64,000 nucleotides of DNA from Pirellulaceae bacterium (GCA_019636375.1 JAHBXS010000001.1:992001-1056000), one strand, 5' to 3'. Shown: positions 9,045-18,729, numbered from the stretch's first letter. Made by a program: numbers and translations. The notes: a model not told the origin generated them from the sequence alone.

Positions 9045-9695
9045 ATGGATTTGAATCGTTCCGCGTATTCATTTGAACAAGACCCACTCACAGGCATACG
9101 TAACTCGTACGCCACGCAGCAGTACCAGCGTCAACGACAAATGACCCTGGGAGATTTGCTCCTTGAAAATCGGATTGTCTTCCTTCAAGGAGAAATTTAC
9201 ACCGGCAACGCCAACGAGTTGGTGATGAAACTGTTGTACTTGCAGAGCGAAAACAAGAAGAAGGACATCCACTTCTATATCAATTCGCCGGGTGGAGATG
9301 TGATCGCGACGCTAGCGATTTACGATGTGATGCAAATTCTAAATTGTCCGGTTGCGACGTATTGCGTCGGACAAGCGGCGAGCGGTGCAGCAGTTCTACT
9401 GGCCGGTGGCACCAAGGGAAAACGTTTTGCACTGCCGAATTCTCGGGTGATGATTCACCAACCATACGGTGGTGTCTCGGGACAAGTCAGCGACATCGAA
9501 ATCCAAGCTGATGAAATCCTACGAAACCGCGCCGTGATCAACGAAATTCTCGCGAAACATACTGGCAAAACCGCCGATACGATTGCTCGCGATATGGACC
9601 GAGACTTGTTTTTAACTGCCGAACGGGCCAAGGAATATGGGCTCGTCGATGAAATCACCATTCGCCAAGACCGTCCTGAAGATTCAGACGAATAG
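9045..9695 (+). CDS. clpP: ClpP protease subunit, first of two paralogues
   Basis: 216-aa serine protease subunit of the barrel-shaped Clp protease. The triad is Ser113 (GQAAS), His138 (MIHQP) and Asp187 (DRDLFL). The residues after the catalytic Ser are GAAV instead of the canonical MGAF/L found in the next gene, and the N-terminal extension (residues 1-30) is longer. This resembles bacteria with two unlike ClpP subunits that assemble into mixed tetradecamers (inference). It lies about 150 bp after tig and 64 bp before the second clpP, and no clpX follows. Confidence 0.93.
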   Translation: MDLNRSAYSFEQDPLTGIRNSYATQQYQRQRQMTLGDLLLENRIVFLQGEIYTGNANELVMKLLYLQSENKKKDIHFYINSPGGDVIATLAIYDVMQILNCPVATYCVGQAASGAAVLLAGGTKGKRFALPNSRVMIHQPYGGVSGQVSDIEIQADEILRNRAVINEILAKHTGKTADTIARDMDRDLFLTAERAKEYGLVDEITIRQDRPEDSDE

Positions 9696-9759
9696 TTGGC
9701 CTTTGGATTTTCACTCGTTTCCCCTTTTTGATTCGCACATTAGATGGAGTTGTACTGAA

Positions 9760-10368
9760 ATGGCCTACGTTCCTTATGTTGTTGACAATACTGGACGCGA
9801 TGAGCGGGTTTACGATATCTACAGCCGCCTGCTGAAGGACCGCATAATTTTCCTGGGAACTCAAGTGACGGCAGAACTTGCCAACTCACTGGTTGCTCAA
9901 ATGTTGTTTTTGCAATCCGAAGATCCCAAAAAAGACATTCACTTGTACATCAATTCTCCGGGGGGAAGTGTAACCGCTGGGATGGCAATCTACGATACGA
10001 TGCAGTTTTTGACGTGCGATGTCTGCACCTATTGCATGGGCCAAGCGGCCTCGATGGGAGCCCTGTTGCTCACAGCCGGTGCAGCCGGAAAACGTTTCGC
10101 ACTCCCCAATGCGTCGATCATGATCCACCAACCTCTTGCCGGAATGCAAGGTACCGCAGAGGAAATCATGATCCACGCCAAAGAACTAAAACGAATCAAA
10201 CGCCGCATGAACGAAATCATGCTGCATCATACGGGCCATACCCTCGACAAAATCGAGAAGGATACGGATCGCGACAATTTCATGTCCGCCCATGAGGCAA
10301 AGGAATACAACTTAATCGACCGCGTGGTCTCCAGCTTGCGAGAAACTCAGGGTGAACAAGCCGGCTAG
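9760..10368 (+). CDS. clpP: ClpP protease subunit, second paralogue
   Basis: 202 aa and canonical in every visible motif: Ser98 in GQAASMG, His123 in MIHQP and Asp172 in DRDNFMS, the same positions as in well-studied mature ClpP. I choose the ATG at 9760 because GGAG lies about 10 bp upstream and the protein then begins where ClpP family members begin; a much longer open frame upstream overlaps the first clpP. It is probably co-transcribed with it. An ATPase partner (ClpX or ClpA/C) is not encoded in this window. Confidence 0.95.
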   Translation: MAYVPYVVDNTGRDERVYDIYSRLLKDRIIFLGTQVTAELANSLVAQMLFLQSEDPKKDIHLYINSPGGSVTAGMAIYDTMQFLTCDVCTYCMGQAASMGALLLTAGAAGKRFALPNASIMIHQPLAGMQGTAEEIMIHAKELKRIKRRMNEIMLHHTGHTLDKIEKDTDRDNFMSAHEAKEYNLIDRVVSSLRETQGEQAG

Positions 10369-10506
10369 TCGCGGCGGGAATATTGATTGGTCCTGCGAAC
10401 GCTTGTTCTTTTATTTCAACGAATTGGACGTGCCAATCATTTTTGACTGAGATCAATCCTGACGGATTGGAAAGCCGATCGCTAAATTTAATTGAGGTTT
10501 TTTTAG

Positions 10507-10938
10507 ATGAATTTTCCCCATACCTATCGTGTGCAAGGTTCGGCAGAGGCTGCTGGTTTGGTGAAGCTGTCGTGCGATAATTTACCGGCCTTAAACTCGG
10601 CACCTCCTGCCCAATTCGGCGGACCTGGAACCGAGTGGTCCCCCGAAGACCTCTTAGTCGCCGCCGTGGCCGACTGCTTTATTCTGTCCTTCCGCGCTAT
10701 CGCTGCGGCTTCAAAATTCGAGTACCAAACAATTGACGTTTCGGTAGTTGGGACTTTGGATCGAGTCGAACGCGAAATGCTGTTCACCGATTTTAAGGTA
10801 CACGCAAAATTGAGCGTCGCTGGTGGAGTTGATCAATCAAGAGCACTGCGGCTCTTAGAGAAAGCCGAACAGACCTGTTTGATCACCAATTCTTTGAAGG
10901 CACCGGTCCACCTGGAAACCGAGATCGTCGCGGTCTAG
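10507..10938 (+). CDS. OsmC/Ohr family peroxidase-like protein
   Basis: 143 aa. OsmC-fold proteins reduce organic hydroperoxides with two cysteines. Both expected cysteines are visible: Cys in VAAVADCFILSF on the central helix and Cys in KAEQTCLITNSL near the end. The sequence GPGTEWSPEDLLVAAVADC matches the family start of helix alpha-2. The genes on either side are unrelated in function, so it is probably transcribed alone. Whether it is OsmC or Ohr proper cannot be settled by eye. Confidence 0.85.
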   Translation: MNFPHTYRVQGSAEAAGLVKLSCDNLPALNSAPPAQFGGPGTEWSPEDLLVAAVADCFILSFRAIAAASKFEYQTIDVSVVGTLDRVEREMLFTDFKVHAKLSVAGGVDQSRALRLLEKAEQTCLITNSLKAPVHLETEIVAV

Positions 10939-11063
10939 GCGTTGACAAATTTTTCAACGCTGTATGCCATTTACGTGCCGAATCGGTATGCGCCTCGTGT
11001 CAGCGTATTTTATAATGTGATCGTTGGTTTCCCTTTTAATGATCGAGTTTAACGAGCCCAACC

Positions 11064-12239
11064 ATGCCCAATGCAAATTTCACATCGCGAACCGAGGAAA
11101 CCATTCAAGGACTCAAAGAGTCGGGACAACTCAAGCCATTCTACGATGTTGCCTCTCCAATGCGAGCCGTCGTCAACATCAAGGGCAAGGGAGACGTGCT
11201 CGTTCTCTGTGCCAATAACTACCTCGGGCTGGCCGATCATCCTGAAGTCATTGAGGCTGGAATACAAGGTCTGCGCGATTACGGAGCGGGGACCGCTTCG
11301 GTCCGCTTTATCTGCGGGACCCTGGACTGCCATCGCCAGCTAGAGGATACAATCGCCAAATTCGTTGGAACGGAGGCATCTTTGACCTACGTCAGTTGTT
11401 GGAACGCCAACGAAGCATTGTTTCCAACTTTGGTCGGCCCCGAAGACGCGATCCTTTCCGATGAACTCAACCATGCTTCGATCATTGACGGCATGAAGTT
11501 GATGACAAAAACCGTGACCAAAAAAGTCTATAAACATTCGAATCTCAACCAACTTGAGGAACAGCTTCGCGAAACACTGCAGCACAAATGTCGTTGGGTC
11601 GTTACTGACGGGGTCTTCAGCATGGAAGGAGACGTCGCTCACTTGCCGGAACTCGTCGAATTATGCAATCGGTACGAAGCGATGCTTGTGGTCGATGACT
11701 CGCACGGTATCGGCGTCTTAGGAAAAACAGGTCGTGGTACTCCTGAACACTTCGATTTATTTGGAAAGATCGACGTTCTGACTGGGACTCTTGGCAAGGC
11801 ATTGGGAGGCGCAGCGGGTGGCTACATCGCTGCATCGCAACGCGCAATCGAAGTCCTAGAACAACGGGCTCGACCAAGTTTGTTTTCAAATGCGCTGCCA
11901 GCGACCGTGGCTTACAGCGCCAAGAAAGCGATTGAAATCGTGGACGCCCATCCAGAAATCGTTGCGAAATTGCATGGAAACGTGGCGAAATTTAGAGTAG
12001 GCTTGAAAAATCTGGGCTTTGAATGCACTGACAGCCCAACTGCAATTATTCCAATCATGATCGGCGACGAGGCAGAGGCGATTCGCAAGTCCAAACGCCT
12101 TTTCGAAATGGGGATTATGATCATCGGCTTCGGGTTCCCCGTCGTTCCAAGGGGCGAGGCCCGATTGCGACTTCAAGTGTCGGCGGCTCTTGAAAACGAA
12201 CACGTCGAGCGGGCGCTCGACGCATTTGCGAAACTCTAA
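11064..12239 (+). CDS. kbl: Glycine C-acetyltransferase (2-amino-3-ketobutyrate CoA ligase)
   Basis: PLP enzyme of the alpha-oxoamine synthase family that splits 2-amino-3-ketobutyrate with CoA to glycine and acetyl-CoA, the second step of threonine breakdown. Visible features: NNYLGLADHP, GAGTASVRFICGT, DELNHASIIDG, DDSHGIGVLG around Asp211-212, and the PLP-lysine motif TGTLGKALGG at Lys245. The length of 391 aa is typical. The substrate-pocket residues look like Kbl rather than AONS or serine palmitoyltransferase. It sits 24 bp before a threonine aldolase gene, so the operon has two glycine-forming routes. Threonine dehydrogenase is not adjacent. Confidence 0.92.
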   Translation: MPNANFTSRTEETIQGLKESGQLKPFYDVASPMRAVVNIKGKGDVLVLCANNYLGLADHPEVIEAGIQGLRDYGAGTASVRFICGTLDCHRQLEDTIAKFVGTEASLTYVSCWNANEALFPTLVGPEDAILSDELNHASIIDGMKLMTKTVTKKVYKHSNLNQLEEQLRETLQHKCRWVVTDGVFSMEGDVAHLPELVELCNRYEAMLVVDDSHGIGVLGKTGRGTPEHFDLFGKIDVLTGTLGKALGGAAGGYIAASQRAIEVLEQRARPSLFSNALPATVAYSAKKAIEIVDAHPEIVAKLHGNVAKFRVGLKNLGFECTDSPTAIIPIMIGDEAEAIRKSKRLFEMGIMIIGFGFPVVPRGEARLRLQVSAALENEHVERALDAFAKL

Positions 12240-12263
12240 CAGGGCGGTGAGGTTTTTCCTTCA

Positions 12264-13316
12264 ATGATTGACTTGAGAAGTGACACCGTCACCCAACCTT
12301 GCGCCGCAATGCGACAGGCAATGGCCAATGCTGAGGTTGGCGATGACGTGATTGATGTCGATCCGACCACCGCTCGGCTTCAGGCAAAAATCGCCGAGAT
12401 GCTGGGAAAGGAGGCCGCTATGTTCATGCCTTCAGGGACGATGACCAATCAAGCTGCCGTGCGATTGCATTGTCAGCCCGGAGATGAAATGATCTGCGAA
12501 GAGGGCTGCCATATTTACAACTATGAGCAAGGCGGATTTGCTCAATTGTCCCTGGTCATTCCACGTACCATTCGCGGAACCCGAAGTCAGTTCCAGGTTG
12601 AGGATGTTGCCGACTTGATTCGTCCCGATAACGAACATGCTGTTCGCACCCGACTATTATCATTGGAGAATACTCATAATCGCGGCGGGGGAGTCATCCT
12701 GCCGTTGGAAAATGTGCAGGCTCTTTGCAGATGGGCTCGGGATAATGGTTTGGCAACCCACTTGGATGGCGCTAGGTTGTTTAACGCGGTGGTGGCCACG
12801 GGTGTGGCGGCTGAAGAGTGGGCCAAGGAATTTGATACCGTCAGCGTCTGTTTTTCAAAAGGTCTGGGAGCTCCCGTAGGGAGTGCGTTAGCCGGTCCTC
12901 GCGATATGCTGGAGCGTTTGCGTCGTATTCGCAAACTTTTTGGAGGTGCAATGCGGCAGTCTGGCATCATTGCTGCCGCTGCGCTTTATGCGTTAGAACA
13001 CAATGTCGAGCGACTGGCCAAAGACCACGAAGCGGCCCAGATCATTGCCCAAGCGTTACAAAATCAATGCCCGCAGTTTGAACTTGATCCGCGAAAAGTG
13101 GACACGAACATTGTGATCTTTAAGGTCAACCTATCAAACGTCTCAGCAGCAAAATTTTGCGAAGTTGCCAAAAAAGCGGGGGTTTGGTTGCTGCCCTTCA
13201 GTCGTGTTCATGTCCGCGCGGTGACACACTTGCACATTTCCCAAGATGACGCATTCCGAGCAGCGGCCACGTTAACGCAACTGCATGAGCAATTGGCGTC
13301 TGGAAAAATCGGATAA
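12264..13316 (+). CDS. ltaE: Low-specificity L-threonine aldolase
   Basis: PLP enzyme that cleaves threonine or allo-threonine to glycine and acetaldehyde. It begins with the family signature MIDLRSDTVTQP, has MPSGTMTNQ, the Asp-bearing THLDGARLFN strand and the PLP lysine in VCFSKGLGAPVG (Lys199). The 350-aa length matches the family. It is closely spaced between kbl and a 2-hydroxyacid dehydrogenase gene, probably one operon for threonine/glycine metabolism. Confidence 0.92.
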   Translation: MIDLRSDTVTQPCAAMRQAMANAEVGDDVIDVDPTTARLQAKIAEMLGKEAAMFMPSGTMTNQAAVRLHCQPGDEMICEEGCHIYNYEQGGFAQLSLVIPRTIRGTRSQFQVEDVADLIRPDNEHAVRTRLLSLENTHNRGGGVILPLENVQALCRWARDNGLATHLDGARLFNAVVATGVAAEEWAKEFDTVSVCFSKGLGAPVGSALAGPRDMLERLRRIRKLFGGAMRQSGIIAAAALYALEHNVERLAKDHEAAQIIAQALQNQCPQFELDPRKVDTNIVIFKVNLSNVSAAKFCEVAKKAGVWLLPFSRVHVRAVTHLHISQDDAFRAAATLTQLHEQLASGKIG

Positions 13317-13326
13317 GACACTTCTT

Positions 13327-14331
13327 ATGGAAACCATCGTCCTGTGCTTTCCTGTTACCGATGAACAAATCGCCCAAATCAAGCGGTCTGCCCCGGATTG
13401 TAATGTGATCTTCGCCGAGCAACACAAAATTGCCGAGCGGATTTTTTCGGCGACAATTTTCTGTGGCCACGCCAAGGTCCCCATTGACTGGGAAGCAGTC
13501 GTGCGAGCTGGACGATTGCGGTGGATTCAATCGACAGCGGCAGGCCTCGATCATTGTCTTGTCCCCGCAGTGATTAGATCGGAAATTGTTGTCTCCGGTT
13601 CAGCAGGCTTGTTTTCGCGCCAAGTCGCCGAGCATACTTTGGCGCTGTTGTTAGGGATGTTGCGAGGTTTGCCAAGTTTTTTTCATGCTCAATCTCGCCG
13701 GGATTATGAACGTTTGCCGACCAATGAAATTCAGGGGCACCGAATCGGAATCTTGGGTTTTGGTGGGAATGGCCAAAGGATTGCCGAATACCTGCTTCCT
13801 TTTCGCCCAAAGGCGGTGATGGCAACCGATTTCTTTGCAAGTCAACTTGATTTTCCCGGTGTCGAAATCGTTGATCCACAAAAAACGAATGAAGTTTTTT
13901 CGAACTCCGACATCGTGATTTGCACCCTTCCATTACTCGACGCGACGCGACTATCGATTGGAAGTCAACAATTTAATGCAATGCCTAACGGGGCTTGGTT
14001 TGTTAATGTCGGGCGAGGACAGCTAATCGACGAAACCGCCTTGGTGGCGGCCTTGGATTCCGGAAGGCTTTCCGGAGCTGCAATTGATGTTGCATTTGAT
14101 GAACCTCCGGCGGCAAATAGCCCTCTGTGGAAAGCTGGAAACTTGTTGATCACTCCACACGTTGGCGCTCAATCGCGATTTCGAGTAGCAGACACGGTTC
14201 AGTTATTTTGTGACAATTTAGGCCGCTGGCAACGCGGGGAACCGTTGTTGAACTTGGTCGATAAATCCCTGGGATTCTGCCAGCTTGATCGACGTTTACC
14301 AAGAGATTGGCCTCAGCAGCGATTTTCCTGA
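13327..14331 (+). CDS. D-isomer-specific 2-hydroxyacid dehydrogenase family protein
   Basis: NAD(P)-dependent oxidoreductase with the two-domain fold of phosphoglycerate and hydroxypyruvate reductases. The nucleotide-binding motif GILGFGGNGQRIAEYL is typical (GxGxxG variant). The catalytic elements are visible: Arg in NVGRGQLIDE, Glu in DVAFDEPP and His in ITPHVGAQSR. The ATG at 13327 gives 334 aa and avoids overlap with the aldolase; an in-frame upstream start at 13285 would overlap it by about 30 bp. The substrate cannot be told. Position after kbl and ltaE suggests a small oxo- or hydroxyacid from the same pathway (inference). Confidence 0.85.
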   Translation: METIVLCFPVTDEQIAQIKRSAPDCNVIFAEQHKIAERIFSATIFCGHAKVPIDWEAVVRAGRLRWIQSTAAGLDHCLVPAVIRSEIVVSGSAGLFSRQVAEHTLALLLGMLRGLPSFFHAQSRRDYERLPTNEIQGHRIGILGFGGNGQRIAEYLLPFRPKAVMATDFFASQLDFPGVEIVDPQKTNEVFSNSDIVICTLPLLDATRLSIGSQQFNAMPNGAWFVNVGRGQLIDETALVAALDSGRLSGAAIDVAFDEPPAANSPLWKAGNLLITPHVGAQSRFRVADTVQLFCDNLGRWQRGEPLLNLVDKSLGFCQLDRRLPRDWPQQRFS

Positions 14332-14543
14332 GCTTCAAATTTAAAAAAAATTCCGCAAACGGTTAACTTAATTGATGCTGGCTGAGCACTCCTAAGACAA
14401 CCTTGCGATTTTCTTACGAAAGTCCGTTTTTGCGGAATGAATTCGGATTTTTGCGGGACAGATCGAGTTTTTTTAAAAACAAAGGGCTGGACCGATTGCT
14501 CCCTTGCTTCGTATCATGGAATGTGAGGCAAATTTAGTTTCTA

Positions 14544-15707
14544 GTGGATCATCCGTTGTCAGAATCTCCGACCGAATTACTACAGACGCGAACCGGCGAC
14601 CGCCTGCAATTAACGCAAACCTCCGGTCATGAGTTCGAACTTGGTGGCAACATCGAGTTGACACAACGCTACTCCGATATCATCGGTGAAAAGCGGATGA
14701 GCTGGACAACGCATTTGCAGTTGATTCGCGAACTGGGCTCTGGCGGACAAGGGAAGGTCTTTTTGAGTGAACGTCGGGGCGCTGATGGATTTACACTTCC
14801 TGTGGCGCTTAAAATATTTTCACCCGATCGGTATCGGACCCCAGAAGACTATGACGACGACATGATGCGAGTCGGAAAAGTCGCCGGATGTGTCGCTGGA
14901 ATCCAACACGACAATTTACTGCAAGTTCAAAATTTCTTGGACCGCAATCGGATTCGCATGATGGTCATGGAATGGGTTGAGGGCTATGACTTGCGCCGCC
15001 TGATGACCCCCAAATTTTATGGCTACATTAAGGAGCGTTTTTCGGCCAAACAATGGCATCGGATGAACGACGTGTTGGTTACGGCCGGTCCTGAGCAGCC
15101 ACGATTTAAACCGGGAGTGGCGATTGCGATTATTCAAAGTTGTCTGAGCGCCTTGGCGGCCTTGCATCGACATGGCATCGTCCATGCCGACATCAAACCT
15201 GCAAATATCATGCTAAAGCAATCGGGGCAAGCAAAAATTATCGATATTGGTTCGGCGTTTTCGATTTCGGAACCCCCAGCCCGCCGAGCTTGCACACCAG
15301 CCTATGCGGCGCTCGAAGTTTTAGAGGGAAAACGCAGCACACCTTCGTCAGACCTGGCGAGCATTGGCTACGTCACCGTCGAGCTCCTTTCGGGACGCTC
15401 AATGTTTTCGAACGCGACAGATTTCGCGAGCGTATTCAGTCTCAAGAAAAACTTGATCAACGAATTGCCCAAGATCATGCCGCGAGAGGTCGCCACGAAC
15501 AGTTTGTTGATGGGCTTTGTCGAAGGGCTCGTCGCACCAAACCCTGATGACCGCTACGGGAGTGCAGAAGAAGCGTTGCTGGTTGAGGACGGGGCCGCTG
15601 CATTCCTGAGGCAATTAGTCAAGGGGGACATGGCCAGCGTCTACGAAAACGACCTGCGCATCTGGATCGAAGAACTCCTCGAAATCGACGCTGGCTACGA
15701 AGAGTGA
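14544..15707 (+). CDS. Atypical Ser/Thr protein kinase (HAD/DIG motifs)
   Basis: 387 aa with no membrane segment. The kinase domain spans about residues 58-370: glycine loop GSGGQGKVF at 65-73, Lys90 in VALKIF, catalytic loop HADIKPAN at 214-221 and metal loop DIGSAF at 234-239. The Arg of the usual HRD is Ala and the Phe of DFG is Ile. The catalytic Asp, Lys218 and Asn are kept, so it may still be active as a non-RD kinase. About 50 residues before the domain are polar. GTG is the likely start. A small conserved gene converges from the other side. Confidence 0.85.
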   Translation: MDHPLSESPTELLQTRTGDRLQLTQTSGHEFELGGNIELTQRYSDIIGEKRMSWTTHLQLIRELGSGGQGKVFLSERRGADGFTLPVALKIFSPDRYRTPEDYDDDMMRVGKVAGCVAGIQHDNLLQVQNFLDRNRIRMMVMEWVEGYDLRRLMTPKFYGYIKERFSAKQWHRMNDVLVTAGPEQPRFKPGVAIAIIQSCLSALAALHRHGIVHADIKPANIMLKQSGQAKIIDIGSAFSISEPPARRACTPAYAALEVLEGKRSTPSSDLASIGYVTVELLSGRSMFSNATDFASVFSLKKNLINELPKIMPREVATNSLLMGFVEGLVAPNPDDRYGSAEEALLVEDGAAAFLRQLVKGDMASVYENDLRIWIEELLEIDAGYEE

Positions 15708-15735
15708 TTCGCCGGACCTCTCCAGAATTCGTTGC

Positions 15736-15963
15736 TCAGGCCCAGTCGAGCCCGGTGGTCTTTTTGAGACGTTCTTGGAAATTGCCCAAGAGGCCACCAA
15801 TGACGTCCCACTTAAGAGCGCGGCGGACTTCAATGTCCCCCTGCTGATTTACTCGCACAATCGAATCTGGTTGAACACCGGCTGATTCGAAGTCGGCGTC
15901 ATGTAATTCGCCGTCATTGATGACATTTAACAGCGTCGCTCCGGTCATTTCGATAAATTTCAT
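15736..15963 (-). CDS. Small conserved planctomycete protein
   Basis: 75 aa starting MKFIEMTGATLLNVINDGEL and ending ERLKKTTGLDWA. I recall similar short proteins in other planctomycetes, with the pattern RVNQQGDIEVRR and DVIGGLLGNF, but no function. A longer in-frame start 26 codons upstream is possible, but the ATG at 15963 gives the conserved-looking N-terminus. It has no signal peptide and is probably cytoplasmic. It converges with the kinase gene, 28 bp apart. Confidence 0.65.
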   Translation of the reverse strand: MKFIEMTGATLLNVINDGELHDADFESAGVQPDSIVRVNQQGDIEVRRALKWDVIGGLLGNFQERLKKTTGLDWA

Positions 15964-16220
15964 AAGCCTACTACTTGCCTTAATCGCCGCTCTTGACTCA
16001 AATCCTAGTGCAATGTCACAACGTTTTTTGACGCACGACACTTGGGAGGTATCAACCAGCCTGACCTGTGTAAGCCGGAATTTTACCCTTCAGAACAAAT
16101 CGTCTGGACGGGAAACATTTTGCTGTGACTTTGCACTGCGGGAGTTCTCCAATCTGCCCCGCTCTAATAAGTTTAACCCAAATTGTTTCTTAAGTCTTCA
16201 GTAGATCGCAAAGAATCACC

Positions 16221-17237
16221 TTGAACACACCCGCCCAGCAATGCCCAAACGGGCCTCCAAATGAAATTGTAGAGTTAATTGTTGGACTGGAGGATCAACA
16301 AGTCCGATTGGATCAATTTCTGGCAGCAAAGCTCGCGTCGTTCAGTCGTGCTCGGTTGCAAACCGTGATTCGCAAGCAACTTGTAACCGTCGATGGCCAA
16401 ACTGGGAAACCATCGATGCGACTCTCAGCCGGCCAAATTATCTTGATTCACATTCCCGAACCAACACCCAGCGGTCCAATTCCTGAAGAAATTCCGCTGG
16501 ACGTTGTCTTCGAAGATGAGCACATGGTGGCGATCAACAAACCACCTGGAATGGTCGTTCATCCCGCCAAGGGGCATTGGGCCGGAACGCTAGCCGCTGC
16601 TTTGGCCTTTCATTTCAAATCACTGTCCGAGATTGGCGGTCCGACTCGGCCTGGCATCGTACATCGACTGGACCGCGACACATCCGGTTTGATCTTGGTC
16701 GCCAAACATGATGTCGCGCATGCCGCATTGACCGAACAATTCGAGCATCGTCGAATCGTCAAAGAATACGTTGCCATCGTCTCACCTTCTCCTGACCGGG
16801 ATCGAGATGTGATCGACAAACCAATCGGTGTTCATCCCTACCAAAGGGAAAAAATGGCAATCCGTGAGGGGCATCCTACGAGTCGTCCTGCCGTCACCGC
16901 GTATGAAGTGCAGGAACGTGTTGGAGGTTTTGCATGGCTTAAGCTGTTTCCAAAAACCGGGCGAACACATCAAATCCGCGTCCATCTCGCATCCATTGGG
17001 ACGCCCGTATTGGCAGATAAGCTGTACAGTGGGCGCTCGCGATTTTTAAGGGGTGAATTGACACGAGATGAGACAGACGACATGGTCCTGCTGGGCCGTC
17101 AAGCTCTACATGCTCATCGCCTGCAACTGATCCATCCGGTTTCAAGGGAACCGCTTGAATTCTTCGCTCCAATTCCTGCGGATTTACAAAACACATTCGA
17201 TGCGATCAAAACAATTCGATTGGGGCAATCTGATTAG
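16221..17237 (+). CDS. rluD: RluD-family 23S rRNA pseudouridine synthase
   Basis: 338 aa. An S4 RNA-binding domain (VRLDQFLAAKLASFSRARLQTVIRKQLVTVDG) is followed by the catalytic RluA/C/D domain with the signature IVHRLDRDTSGLILVAK, whose Asp is the nucleophile. Later motifs KTGRTHQIRVHLASIG and RQALHAHRL are also typical. The start is TTG at 16221. RluD forms pseudouridines in helix 69 of 23S rRNA; assignment to RluD rather than RluC rests on overall layout. A strong terminator follows. Confidence 0.92.
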   Translation: MNTPAQQCPNGPPNEIVELIVGLEDQQVRLDQFLAAKLASFSRARLQTVIRKQLVTVDGQTGKPSMRLSAGQIILIHIPEPTPSGPIPEEIPLDVVFEDEHMVAINKPPGMVVHPAKGHWAGTLAAALAFHFKSLSEIGGPTRPGIVHRLDRDTSGLILVAKHDVAHAALTEQFEHRRIVKEYVAIVSPSPDRDRDVIDKPIGVHPYQREKMAIREGHPTSRPAVTAYEVQERVGGFAWLKLFPKTGRTHQIRVHLASIGTPVLADKLYSGRSRFLRGELTRDETDDMVLLGRQALHAHRLQLIHPVSREPLEFFAPIPADLQNTFDAIKTIRLGQSD

Positions 17238-17295
17238 GTGACTTAACAGACCACGAAAATCGACGCCAACATCGATTTCTCGAACGGTTCCAACA

Positions 17296-17324
17296 AAAAA
17301 ACCCGGCGTTACGGCCGGGTTTTT
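17296..17324. terminator. Bidirectional rho-independent terminator
   Basis: AAAAACCCGGC, loop GTTACG, GCCGGGTTTTT: a perfect 11-bp palindromic stem between the convergent rluD and FliA-type sigma genes. T tracts on both strands let it serve both. Confidence 0.9.
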
Positions 17325-17370
17325 GATCAGTCATTTGGAGCAAAGCTCCCGAGTTTTATTCTTAAGGCAA

Positions 17371-18162
17371 CTATTGCGGGCCGGCGAATTCACCTCGGCG
17401 ACGTTCAAGTTGCGATTGCAATCGTTGCACGATACTGCTGTGCATTTGACTGACGCGACTTTCGCTCAGGTCCAAAGTGGCCCCGATTTCCTTCATCGTT
17501 AGCTCTTCGTAGTAGTAGAGAATGATGATCAGCCGCTCGTTGCGATTCAAGCCTTTCGTGACCAGCCGCATCAAGTCTGCTTTTTGAATGCGGCGTGTGG
17601 GGTCTTCCCCTTTGCGGTCTTCCAGAATGTCGATTTCGCGAACATCTTTGTAGCCGTCAGTCTCGTAACATTTTTTGTTTAGGCTCACCAGATTTACCGC
17701 GCTGGCGTCGAGCATCATGCGTTCAAGTTCTTTGACGGCCAAACCCATATGTTCGGCGAGTTCTTGCTCGGTGGGAGCACGGCCCATTCTGTTCTCGAGC
17801 TGCTTGGTTGCCTCGTTCAACTTGCTGGCCTTTGATCGAACCAAACGCGGCACCCAATCCATTGTTCGTAGTTCGTCAAGCATGGCGCCGCGAATCCGCG
17901 GAACACAGTAAGTCTCAAATTTGACCCCACGTTCCATATCGAAAGCTTCGATGGCATCCATCAAACCGAAGACACCTGCCGAAACCAAATCATCGAGCTC
18001 TACGCCGTCAGGCAATCGTTGCCAAATCCGTTCCCCGTTGTACTTAACCAGTGGAAAATACTTTTCCATAAGCCGGTTGCGTAAATCGTTGTTACTAGGG
18101 TCCTTCTTGTATTGAATCCAAACTTCTTGAATATCTTCCGAGACTTGGGCTGCAGTCGCCAT
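17371..18162 (-). CDS. fliA: FliA/WhiG-type sigma factor (sigma-28)
   Basis: 263 aa. Region 2 has LMEKYFPLVKYNGERIWQRL and DDLVSAGVFGLMDAIEAFD. Region 3 is LNEATKQLENRMGRAPTEQEL. Region 4 has LIIILYYYEELTMKEIGATL and LSESRVSQMHSSIVQRL, the FliA/WhiG pattern. I place the start at 18162 because GGAGG lies 5-6 bp upstream; a longer frame to 18207 lacks such a site. It directs flagellar and chemotaxis gene transcription in most bacteria. flhA lies upstream on the same strand after a 567-bp gap, and a FlgM-like anti-sigma gene is at 50.7 kb in the same window. Confidence 0.93.
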   Translation of the reverse strand: MATAAQVSEDIQEVWIQYKKDPSNNDLRNRLMEKYFPLVKYNGERIWQRLPDGVELDDLVSAGVFGLMDAIEAFDMERGVKFETYCVPRIRGAMLDELRTMDWVPRLVRSKASKLNEATKQLENRMGRAPTEQELAEHMGLAVKELERMMLDASAVNLVSLNKKCYETDGYKDVREIDILEDRKGEDPTRRIQKADLMRLVTKGLNRNERLIIILYYYEELTMKEIGATLDLSESRVSQMHSSIVQRLQSQLERRRGEFAGPQ

Positions 18163-18729
18163 GCAATCCTCCGTGATTGTTGCGAGTTTATTTTCGATCA
18201 ATGACATCGGCCATCGACTTGATCATCCTGATAGGCTCAGCCGAGAAAGAGCTTAAGTAGTTTTGCCAAGAAACCACTTGTCCTTCTCAACTGGGGTGCT
18301 GAATATCAAAACCAGCAAGTCCGCGTCAATGAAATTTTTACAACTTTTAAAAAATTATTTCTGACGTTACTCGGCCGGCGCATTCCGGTGTATTTCGGGT
18401 TTCGACCAAGTCGCACTGCGGACTTGAGATTAATTTCGATAAACAGAAGTTTTTTTGGGAAAGCGGACAGAAATTTGGGGGCGGAAGCTTACATGAAGAA
18501 GAGAGACTTTTCAAAATTGCTGACTTTGTTGCTCCAATGGCGAATTTTTCGAATTGGTCGTTTTTACGGAACGACCGTGTCATGATTCAGTATCTCTACG
18601 GTGAACCGCTGAGATTTTGGAGTTTCTTTGTTATCACGTCATGATAGGAAAAATGGACGTTCATTCCTTGAACGTGCGGTAAAATTTGAATGCCTCAGAT
18701 GCTCAATTGACAGATCAAAAGCGAGTCGG
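18163..18729. other. 567-bp gap between flhA and fliA
   Basis: No convincing gene on either strand. Near 18654-18680 is a short palindrome resembling the CGTTCACTCC/GTGAACG hairpin of the dispersed element, probably a degraded piece. In many bacteria flhF and an ATPase gene sit here; neither is present. Confidence 0.5.
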
